A DNA stretch of 6,920 nucleotides, from positions 1 through 6,920 of the forward strand of contig JAIYCK010000018.1 of the NCBI GenBank assembly GCA_027488055.1, read 5' to 3'. The first letter of the stretch is position 1; every line of letters begins with the position of its first letter. The notes beneath the pieces were generated by a model, which saw nothing but the letters and a program-made list of their open reading frames with translations, had not been told where the DNA came from and made no database searches. This stretch comes from Flavobacteriales bacterium. Its GTDB lineage: Bacteria > Bacteroidota > Bacteroidia > Flavobacteriales_D > Sanyastnellaceae. Positions 1-5,058 of this stretch are shown one piece after another. The position numbers and the translations under genes were made by a program.

Positions 1-600
1 AGCTCGGGCCAAAAAACTTTTTTTAATCAGTCTGGAAATGCTTTCACCAATGATCAACTCTTGATAGTTTTCATAAAGTGGTAACTCTACGTTGGAACTC
101 AAGGGTGTAGCCGTGACGCCAAGAATCGTTTGTTCTTCAAACCATTTGAAGAGCTTGCGGAAACTATTGTAATGCGCTTCATCCACAATCACCAATCCCA
201 GGTTTTCGAAGTCCATTTTTTCATCGCGCAAACGATTGTTCAGGGTCTCGACCATGGCCACAAAGCAAGTGTACTCTTCTTCGTCAGGGAGTTCTTTGAC
301 TTTGCTTACAATGATTTTATTGCGTACCCCCACGTCATCCAATTGTCTGGATGTTTGCGCCAATAACTCAATGCGATGGGTAAGGATGAGGACTTTTTTT
401 CCTGTTTCTGAGATAAAGCGCTTAGCGATTTCGGAGAAAATAACGGTCTTTCCTCCGCCTGTAGGCAGTTGGAATAACAAGTTTGATTTGCCTGCATATG
501 CATTGATCCGCTCGAAGATCTTTTCAAGCGAATCTCTTTGATAATCGTATAACTTTTTACCTTCTTTTTTTTCGAGAAGATCGGAAGGTTCCAAGGTCAT
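1..600 (-). CDS. DEAD/DEAH-box superfamily II helicase, N-terminal part (3' end outside window)
   Basis: An uninterrupted reading frame of 200 codons runs from ATG at 600-598 off the left edge. It holds the first RecA-like domain of an SF2 helicase/ATPase: a Q-like segment YDYQRDSLE (about residues 18-26), Walker A PTGGGKT (46-52), motif Ia-like VLILTHRIEL, the Walker B DEAH box (140-143, in VIVDEAHYNS) and motif III TATP (163-166). The second RecA domain is missing only because the window ends. The family couples ATP hydrolysis to translocation on or unwinding of nucleic acid; the COG1061/Ssl2-like group is closest by motif style, but the exact role and substrate cannot be told from this half. 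No Shine-Dalgarno sequence precedes the ATG, which directly follows the stop of a possible short ORF (TAAATG). A -7-like box lies about 140 nt upstream. Divergent from ung. Family assignment is firm; subfamily is not. Confidence 0.9.
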   Translation of the reverse strand, partial: MTLEPSDLLEKKEGKKLYDYQRDSLEKIFERINAYAGKSNLLFQLPTGGGKTVIFSEIAKRFISETGKKVLILTHRIELLAQTSRQLDDVGVRNKIIVSKVKELPDEEEYTCFVAMVETLNNRLRDEKMDFENLGLVIVDEAHYNSFRKLFKWFEEQTILGVTATPLSSNVELPLYENYQELIIGESISRLIKKSFLARA

Positions 601-720
601 TTAAGGCGGCGCAATTTGGTTATCACTTTGCTCGAACGGCAGAGATTCGTGAATCGAAATAATTTTTTTAGGATCAAATCGAAACTCAAAGTTCTCCTTT
701 ATCAGCCTATACTTAGGCAT
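601..720 (-). CDS. Possible 39-aa leader ORF upstream of the helicase
   Basis: An ORF starting at ATG 720-718 (MPKYRLIKEN...) ends with TAA at 603-601, directly abutting the helicase ATG at 600. The frame stays open upstream to 789, but that longer start lies before the putative promoter box at 741-748, so 720 is the only start that would sit on the transcript, about 20 nt after the box. The peptide is charged, with no signal sequence or membrane segment and no family I recognise. The stop-start abutment would allow translational coupling to the helicase. A chance ORF in a 5' leader is at least as likely. Confidence 0.25.
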   Translation of the reverse strand: MPKYRLIKENFEFRFDPKKIISIHESLPFEQSDNQIAPP

Positions 721-740
721 AGGGTTCGAAAAAGTGGCTG

Positions 741-748
741 CAAATATA
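741..748 (-). promoter_or_regulatory. Putative -7 promoter box (TATATTTG) for the helicase
   Basis: Read on the minus strand the bases are TATATTTG, matching the Bacteroidota -7 consensus TAnnTTTG. The nearest upstream TTG is 26 nt away (complement of 775-777), longer than the usual 17-23 nt spacing to a -33 element, so only the -7 part is convincing. It would give a helicase leader of roughly 130 nt. Confidence 0.45.
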
Positions 749-821
749 CGCAACGCAATTGCCTTCAGTGCTATCAAAAGCACACACACGATTGAATTGT
801 GGATGAAGCTCTGAACAATAT

Positions 822-829
822 TAAATTTG
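822..829 (+). promoter_or_regulatory. Putative ung promoter, -7 box TAAATTTG with TTG at 797-799
   Basis: TAAATTTG matches TAnnTTTG exactly, and a TTG at 797-799 lies 22 nt upstream, within the spacing range known for Flavobacterium promoters. Transcription would begin near 835 and give a leader of about 30 nt to the ATG at 865. This argues against the upstream in-frame GTG at 799, which lies before the box. Confidence 0.6.
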
Positions 830-864
830 TGTGTGGATCAAATGATCGGATAATCGAAAACATC

Positions 865-1569
865 ATGAGTTTTGACTCTAAAAATCAGCTTGTTGGAACA
901 GACTGGAGCACGCTCTGGGAAGAGGAATCGCGGCGAGCTTATTTTGAGCCTTTGCTCAAAAGTGTTGATAACGCATATGCTGAGAGCATCTGTTTCCCGC
1001 CGAAACCGTTTGTTTTTAATGCTTTTCTAACAACGCCGTTGCAGAACGTTAAGATTGTGATCCTCGGACAAGATCCCTATCATCAAAAAGGACAGGCACA
1101 TGGATTGAGTTTTTCAGTACCTGCCGCCATGGCTGCTCCGCCCTCGTTGCGCAATATTTTAAAAGAGTTACATCGCGATCCACTGGTGTCCGTTCCGATG
1201 ACCAACGACCTCACAGGTTGGGCAAAGCAAGGCGTGCTATTGCTCAATACGTGGCTCACTGTGGAAGCCGGCAAGCCAGGTTCACATCGGCTTTTGGGGT
1301 GGGAACAATGGACCGACGCCTGCATTCGCACTATTTCTGAGACCCAGAATCAGGTGATATTTATGCTGTGGGGAGCGCCTGCTCAAAAAAAGCAAAACCT
1401 CATTGATCAAAGTAAACATGTGGTGCTGACGGCTCCGCATCCTTCGCCTTTGTCCGCGCACAGAGGCTTTATCGGATGTGGTCACTTTTCTCAGGCCAAT
1501 GCGATGTTAATGGCAGATGGAAAGGACCCGATCGATTGGTCCTGTTCATCAATCACTCACCACCAGTAG
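865..1569 (+). CDS. ung: Uracil-DNA glycosylase, family 1
   Basis: A 234-residue family 1 uracil-DNA glycosylase, close to the usual 220-230. It removes uracil from DNA, from cytosine deamination or dUTP misincorporation, starting base-excision repair in the cytoplasm. Diagnostic motifs are all present: the water-activating loop GQDPYH (68-73, catalytic Asp70), the uracil-recognition strand GVLLLNT with Asn128, FMLWG (166-170), and the DNA-intercalation loop HPSPLS (192-197, His192 the second key residue). The start is set at ATG 865 because the family begins close to the GTDWSTLW segment, and because a promoter box at 822-829 lies downstream of the alternative GTG at 799. The natural end of the fold is near DPIDWS; a further nine residues (CSSITHHQ-like tail) run into the 3' end of the convergent EamA gene, giving a 21-bp overlap. 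No terminator is visible between them. Confidence 0.97.
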   Translation: MSFDSKNQLVGTDWSTLWEEESRRAYFEPLLKSVDNAYAESICFPPKPFVFNAFLTTPLQNVKIVILGQDPYHQKGQAHGLSFSVPAAMAAPPSLRNILKELHRDPLVSVPMTNDLTGWAKQGVLLLNTWLTVEAGKPGSHRLLGWEQWTDACIRTISETQNQVIFMLWGAPAQKKQNLIDQSKHVVLTAPHPSPLSAHRGFIGCGHFSQANAMLMADGKDPIDWSCSSITHHQ

Positions 1570-2424
1570 AATAAGAGCGAGAAGGCAACAGCCAAGGCCA
1601 AGTATGTTCTTACGACTGAAGCGCTCTTTGAACACGAAATAAGCAATACCAGCGCCGAGCATCACCACCGCAAGATTGTTGATAGGAAGGGTCGTTGAAG
1701 CGCTGAACAATTGAGCATTGTAGGCCTTGACCAAAAAATAGATACTGCCATAATTGACGATTCCCAAGCCTATTCCTGCACCTACATCGCGGGTGTGAAT
1801 GCGAATGCGTCCGCGCCATAATTGTACGATGAGGAGCAAAGTACCTATGAGTCCTGCGGTGCCGAAGCTCAAACAAGAGTATAAACTAAGCTCGTTTTCA
1901 TTCGTCGTAAAAGCTTGGAAATAGGCTACCCCAAAATCAATGACCGTGCTGCCAATGAGAATGAGTAATGGAAAAACCACGTGGCGCATACTGAAATGAC
2001 CTTGCTCTGTTTTGAGTGAAGACAAAATGACTCCAACAAGTGCCATGGCGATGGCTGCTAGTTTGAGCGGCGTGGGGAATTGAGATGGGTCGAACCAAGC
2101 AAACAATAACACAGCCAATGCGAGTGACATTTTGCTGGCGATGGTGGTAACGCCCACGCCCACCTTTTGCGAGGAGATACCCATCACATAAAAGATCGAG
2201 ATAAATACAGTGCCCAATGCGATACCTCCAACAGCCCAAATGGGCCACTGGATGGCCGACTCAAAGGCCAATGCGGGCTCAGGAATGACCAATATTCCGC
2301 ACGTCAAAGCGGTCATGTAGTTGAATACGATGGCAGGAAACAACTGAATGCCTTTTTGATCGAATAGCTTGAAAATGGGATAGATTGCGGCGTTGGCAAA
2401 AATGCTGAGTATCAAAAAAATCAT
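1549..2424 (-). CDS. EamA/DMT-family membrane transporter
   Basis: A 291-residue, very hydrophobic protein with about ten predicted transmembrane helices in two halves, split near the polar segment SLKTEQGHF (about residues 136-144), as expected for the duplicated EamA domain of the drug/metabolite transporter superfamily. The end of the second repeat shows the typical pattern FKERFSRKNILGLG followed by a last helix. The family exports small metabolites or amino acids across the inner membrane; the substrate cannot be inferred. The frame is open back to a GTG at 2457, but ATG 2424 (MIFLILSI...) matches the usual start of Bacteroidota homologues, at the edge of helix 1, and a promoter box at 2429-2436 lies between the two starts. 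Its 3' end overlaps the convergent ung gene by 21 bp. A single-gene unit. Confidence 0.9.
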   Translation of the reverse strand: MIFLILSIFANAAIYPIFKLFDQKGIQLFPAIVFNYMTALTCGILVIPEPALAFESAIQWPIWAVGGIALGTVFISIFYVMGISSQKVGVGVTTIASKMSLALAVLLFAWFDPSQFPTPLKLAAIAMALVGVILSSLKTEQGHFSMRHVVFPLLILIGSTVIDFGVAYFQAFTTNENELSLYSCLSFGTAGLIGTLLLIVQLWRGRIRIHTRDVGAGIGLGIVNYGSIYFLVKAYNAQLFSASTTLPINNLAVVMLGAGIAYFVFKERFSRKNILGLGCCLLALILLVVSD

Positions 2425-2428
2425 GACG

Positions 2429-2436
2429 CAAAAGTA
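2429..2436 (-). promoter_or_regulatory. Putative -7 promoter box (TACTTTTG) 4 nt before the EamA start
   Basis: Minus-strand bases TACTTTTG match TAnnTTTG. Only four bases (CGTC) separate the box from ATG 2424. Transcription normally starts a few bases after this box, so the mRNA would begin at or beside the start codon. No TTG is present at 17-23 nt upstream, so the -33 element is weak or absent. Confidence 0.5.
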
Positions 2437-2527
2437 TATAATGTCTTTTGGTCTCACTTATTTTGAGCTAGATTCACATCTTTAAAATTCATTCGTGATA
2501 TGTATTCCAATTTAATTCCTACTGAAT

Positions 2528-2935
2528 ATGAAGAATAATGTGGGATGTTTTGTCCTAGCTGCCTTGTCTTTAGTATTGGTAGGCTGCGATCCACGGTATG
2601 AGGGTGTTATTTATGTGCAGAATGCGACGGATCAACCCATCGTCTTCATTGATACTCTCTATACAGAATATCGCGACACCATTTTAATACCCGCCAATTC
2701 CCGCATCGAAGTGGATCAGTTTGGAGGGCTTGGCGCAGGAATGGGTATAACATGTTGTCCTTGCGAGATCCCTGGTCGGTTCATTCACCCGTTGGATTCA
2801 AGCTATGTGGTTACCAAGTCATTTTTGCACCAAGTCAATTGGGATTTGGAGAATACAAATACCAAAATACAGCACAGTGATCCCATTGAATGCACGTTCG
2901 CACTGCGCAATTCGGATTTGCTGATTGTGGACTGA
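2528..2935 (+). CDS. Small putative lipoprotein of unknown function
   Basis: A 135-residue protein with a clear lipoprotein signal: a short positive start, a hydrophobic stretch (about residues 6-17) and lipobox LVGC, with Cys20 as the expected lipidated residue. Asp follows at +2. The mature part is rich in beta-forming and acidic residues and resembles no family I recognise. It starts with RYEGVIYVQNATDQPIVF, which suggests a small beta-sandwich. A compact cysteine cluster, TCCPCE (75-80), and a further Cys122 stand out, suggesting disulfides or metal binding outside the cytoplasm. It sits alone between the divergent EamA gene and convergent ribD, 34 bp from the ribD stop. No clear TAnnTTTG box precedes it; TTATTTTG at 2458-2465 is one base off. 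Gene call firm, function unknown. Confidence 0.8.
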   Translation: MKNNVGCFVLAALSLVLVGCDPRYEGVIYVQNATDQPIVFIDTLYTEYRDTILIPANSRIEVDQFGGLGAGMGITCCPCEIPGRFIHPLDSSYVVTKSFLHQVNWDLENTNTKIQHSDPIECTFALRNSDLLIVD

Positions 2936-2969
2936 CGGCTTAAATGCTCATGGTCCGTATACGCACCTT

Positions 2970-4010
2970 TTAGCGGGAAGCGACATTTTGATAGAGATGG
3001 AGCAGGTCTTTTCCAACGCGAATTTTTTGAAAAGACGCAATCGGAAGTTGGGGTGCTTGCAGACCTTGCACCAATGCATTTGGGGACTCAAATACACGTG
3101 CTTCGTCCCACAAATTTTCATCTATGAACCGACGCAACGTATGCTGTCCTCCTTCCACCAAGATGCTGGCAATTCCAGTTTCATAGATTTTCTTTAGAAT
3201 AGCATGCAGATGAAAAGGAGCGGGCATGCATATTTTCTGAGAGGTCGAATCTTCAATAGGACCTTCGCAGATCACGGTAAGGGGCAGGCCGTCGTGTCTC
3301 ATGGAATGATCCGTTGGTAGTCGATTTTTGGGGTCCACCACAAAGCGCATGGGCTGCTCGCCTGCGGCAAAGCGCACTGAAAGTTTTGGTTCATCGTGAA
3401 TGGCTGTCTGCACTCCAATCAAAATCCCCATTTCCTGTCCTCGCCATTGATGCACCCAGCTTTGAGCAGGCTTTCCGCTTATAGCTACGCTGCCAATCTG
3501 GCCTTGGCTTCGATCGATATCCATGAAACCGTCACTGCTTTGCGCCCATTTAAGCAGTATCCATGGGCGCTGTTGTGTGATATGACAAATGAATCGCTTA
3601 TTGAGAGAACGGTTTTCTGTTTCCAAAACGGGCCCAGTGATTTCAATACCGTGGCTGCGCAAAAGCGCGATGCCTCTGCCCGCCACCAAGGGGTTTGGGT
3701 CTTGCATCCCATACACCACATGCCCAATGCGATGGTCTACAATGAGCTTCGCACAGGGCGGTGTTTTGCCATAATGACTGCATGGTTCCAAGTTCACATA
3801 CAAAGTGGATTGGGGCAAAACATCGAAATCGGCTAAGGAACGTATGGCTTCTACCTCGGCGTGTGGTCCGCCATAGCGACTGTGATATCCTTCGCCTATG
3901 ATCTTGCCATCGTACACAATCACAGCTCCAACCAGCGGGTTGAGCCCCGTAGTGCCCAATCCTTTTTGAGCCAATTCGATGCATCGCTGCATATAGAGAT
4001 TATGATGCAT
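2970..4010 (-). CDS. ribD: Bifunctional riboflavin biosynthesis deaminase/reductase
   Basis: A 346-residue RibD (family usually about 360-370). It converts the pyrimidine made by GTP cyclohydrolase II in two steps: deamination, then NADPH-dependent reduction of the ribose to the ribityl side chain. The N-terminal deaminase domain (about 1-145) has the cytidine-deaminase zinc site: HAEVE (His50, catalytic Glu52) and PCSHYGKTPPC (Cys77 and Cys86). The C-terminal reductase domain (about 148-346) opens with RPWILLKWAQSSDG, carries GVQTAIHDEPKLSVR (199-213), DPKNRLP (226-232) and the nucleotide-binding VEGG (285-288) followed by a WDEARVF segment. The commonly seen DNP of the DNPxL motif is DEP here, keeping the Asp (206). 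The start MHHNLYMQRC aligns with the normal family N-terminus. It is monocistronic here, away from other rib genes; no FMN riboswitch was seen upstream. Confidence 0.96.
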   Translation of the reverse strand: MHHNLYMQRCIELAQKGLGTTGLNPLVGAVIVYDGKIIGEGYHSRYGGPHAEVEAIRSLADFDVLPQSTLYVNLEPCSHYGKTPPCAKLIVDHRIGHVVYGMQDPNPLVAGRGIALLRSHGIEITGPVLETENRSLNKRFICHITQQRPWILLKWAQSSDGFMDIDRSQGQIGSVAISGKPAQSWVHQWRGQEMGILIGVQTAIHDEPKLSVRFAAGEQPMRFVVDPKNRLPTDHSMRHDGLPLTVICEGPIEDSTSQKICMPAPFHLHAILKKIYETGIASILVEGGQHTLRRFIDENLWDEARVFESPNALVQGLQAPQLPIASFQKIRVGKDLLHLYQNVASR

Positions 4011-4014
4011 GCGA

Positions 4015-4022
4015 CAAAAATA
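4015..4022 (-). promoter_or_regulatory. Putative -7 promoter box (TATTTTTG) 4 nt before the ribD start
   Basis: Minus-strand bases TATTTTTG match TAnnTTTG, with just four bases (TCGC) before the ribD ATG at 4010. This implies a transcript starting at or next to the start codon. No TTG occurs at the normal -33 distance. The ribD start itself is well supported by family alignment, which makes the short spacing credible. Confidence 0.5.
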
Positions 4023-4202
4023 CGTGAGTTTGGATTGTTTAGAGGAGAACTTCGAGATCCAAAGCGGTCCAAAAACATTTTAAATAGCACGATCAGGTGC
4101 GCCAAGGAAGTGTGTGTATCGGCCATCGTATAAAAAATGGGGTGTAGATGATATATGTAAGTGCATGGATATTAGTGGTTTGATATTTTTAGGGATGCAT
4201 AC

Positions 4203-4238
4203 TACTATTTTTTAACAGGAATTAAGAAAAGAATAGTA
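4203..4238. repeat. Inverted repeat, 11-bp arms, upstream of the padR operon
   Basis: TACTATTTTTT (4203-4213) pairs with AAAAGAATAGTA-type bases at 4228-4238, giving eleven pairs including one G-T, around a 14-base loop. No T-tract follows on the plus strand, so it does not look like a terminator. It lies about 30 bases upstream of the promoter core and may be a protein-binding site; the AT-rich composition raises the chance of coincidence. Confidence 0.4.
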
Positions 4239-4244
4239 CATTGT

Positions 4245-4264
4245 ATAACATAGAACGGTGTTAT
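4245..4264. promoter_or_regulatory. Candidate operator: inverted repeat ATAACA-N8-TGTTAT
   Basis: ATAACA (4245-4250) and TGTTAT (4259-4264) form perfect 6-bp arms with an 8-base spacer, and also contain ACAT (4248-4251) and ATGT (4263-4266). The right arm ends five bases before the -7 box at 4270. PadR-family repressors commonly bind dyads with ATGT/ACAT arms at their own promoters, so self-regulation by the padR product encoded downstream is a reasonable inference. Confidence 0.4.
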
Positions 4265-4269
4265 GTATA

Positions 4270-4277
4270 TATCTTTG
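4270..4277 (+). promoter_or_regulatory. Putative -7 promoter box (TATCTTTG) of the padR operon
   Basis: TATCTTTG matches TAnnTTTG exactly and lies 31 bases before the ATG at 4309, giving a short leader of about 25 nt. The nearest TTG upstream (4241-4243) is 26 bases away, beyond the usual range, so the promoter may be weak or dependent on regulation. Confidence 0.6.
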
Positions 4278-4308
4278 CCATGTAAATTACTTTCAGGAAC
4301 CCTTTACC

Positions 4309-4710
4309 ATGAAAACATCACTTTTGAAATCGGTCGCTTTCCTGGGCTTCACAGCAACATTGTTTGCCATCATGGCGGCTTTCACGACAGAGCATCCCAG
4401 GCGATTGTCGGATCAGCTTTCGGAGGAAAACGCATCTCCCACCCTCCAAAATTGGGTCATGTCCCAATTAGGTTATCCCTCTATACTGGAGCGGGAGGAG
4501 AAGAATAATCCGGTGCTACTTCGTCTACATATTGGGCCAACTGGTCTGGTGGAGGTTTTGACATGTTCAGCAGCGATTGCCGCACTTGAGCCGTATGTCA
4601 TCGATCGACTTCAAGGAAAGAGTGCCATGGTAAGGAACGACTTCCTGAGTCGTGATTTCGAAATGAAAATAAATTTCCGTCCAATGGAAGGCGGACACGG
4701 AACCAATTAA
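4309..4710 (+). CDS. Small exported or membrane-anchored protein, weakly TonB-C-like; first gene of padR operon
   Basis: A 133-residue protein starting MKTSLLKSVAF, with one hydrophobic segment (about 6-25) that is a signal peptide or anchor; no lipobox cysteine is present. The C-terminal part reads VLLRLHIGPTGLVEVLTC (69-86), then a helix ALEPYVIDRLQG (92-103), then FEMKINFRP (117-125). This strand-turn-strand, helix, strand order, with a conserved-looking G-x-VE turn, is reminiscent of the TonB C-terminal fold, but similarity is weak and this is an inference. The open frame begins at 4258, but that start lies before the promoter box at 4270-4277, so 4309 is preferred. The stop is 10 bases before padR, indicating co-transcription. 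A role in sensing or modulating envelope state with the PspC protein is plausible but unproven. Confidence 0.75.
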   Translation: MKTSLLKSVAFLGFTATLFAIMAAFTTEHPRRLSDQLSEENASPTLQNWVMSQLGYPSILEREEKNNPVLLRLHIGPTGLVEVLTCSAAIAALEPYVIDRLQGKSAMVRNDFLSRDFEMKINFRPMEGGHGTN

Positions 4711-4720
4711 TAACAAACAC

Positions 4721-5050
4721 ATGGACATAGAAAATGCAAAAGCGCAGATGCGCAAGGGAGTGCTCGAGTTTTGCATATTGGGTGTATTGCAACGCGGGGA
4801 GGCTTATCCAAGCGATATCATCGCAGCACTCAAGGAGGCGCAACTCATCGTGGTGGAAGGCACTTTGTATCCATTGCTTACTCGACTCAAAAACGATGGT
4901 TTATTAAACTATCGCTGGGAGGAAAGCAATAGTGGACCACCGAGAAAGTACTACGCCATCACCGAAACGGGCCGACAATTTTTAGGCGAACTCAAAAAAA
5001 CATGGGATGATCTGTCCTATGCAGTATCCAAAACCCAACAACCTCAATAA
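4721..5050 (+). CDS. PadR-family transcriptional regulator
   Basis: A 109-residue PadR regulator of the short type. The winged helix-turn-helix covers about residues 10-88: helix 1 RKGVLEFCILGVL, then GEAYPSDIIAAL, the recognition segment EGTLYPLLTRLKNDGLL (46-62) and the wing with the typical GPPRKYYAITETGRQFL pattern (72-88). Only a short C-terminal helix follows, for dimerisation. PadR proteins are usually repressors of neighbouring membrane-stress or efflux genes, released by ligand binding or other signals. It lies 10 bases after the upstream gene and 8 bases before the PspC gene, so all three are almost surely one operon, and the dyad at 4245-4264 is a candidate operator. No Shine-Dalgarno sequence is visible. 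The inducer cannot be inferred. Confidence 0.93.
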   Translation: MDIENAKAQMRKGVLEFCILGVLQRGEAYPSDIIAALKEAQLIVVEGTLYPLLTRLKNDGLLNYRWEESNSGPPRKYYAITETGRQFLGELKKTWDDLSYAVSKTQQPQ

Positions 5051-5058
5051 CCAAGACC

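Larger units (their letters stand above)
4011..4308 (+). other. Divergent AT-rich intergenic region between ribD and the padR operon
   Basis: About 300 bases with no convincing gene. It holds the ribD promoter box at the left edge, the operon promoter box at 4270-4277 and two inverted repeats (4203-4238 and 4245-4264) close to the latter. The stretch from about 4025 to 4200 shows nothing I can assign: short open frames in it have no recognisable sequence and mainly overlap ribD. Confidence 0.6.

Noticed and set aside
130..541. Plus-strand open frames of 78 and 101 codons
   Set aside because: Antisense to the helicase frame, which carries Walker A, DEAH and TATP motifs; these frames have no recognisable features.
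644..655. Near-palindrome GATTC-GT-GAATC upstream of the helicase
   Set aside because: Only 5-bp arms and no association with a promoter core; expected by chance.
799..864. GTG start adding 22 residues to Ung
   Set aside because: The added residues are outside the usual family N-terminus and the putative promoter box (822-829) lies inside them.
2925..3836. Plus-strand open frames at 2925-3197 and 3396-3836
   Set aside because: Antisense to ribD, whose motifs are intact along the whole minus-strand frame.
3861..4133. Open frames on both strands across the ribD start (3861-4133 plus, 3920-4126 minus)
   Set aside because: Largely antisense to or out of frame with the conserved ribD N-terminus; the parts outside ribD have no recognisable family or signal.
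4011..4135. FMN riboswitch upstream of ribD
   Set aside because: No RFN-like conserved helices were seen, and the promoter box leaves no leader to hold one.
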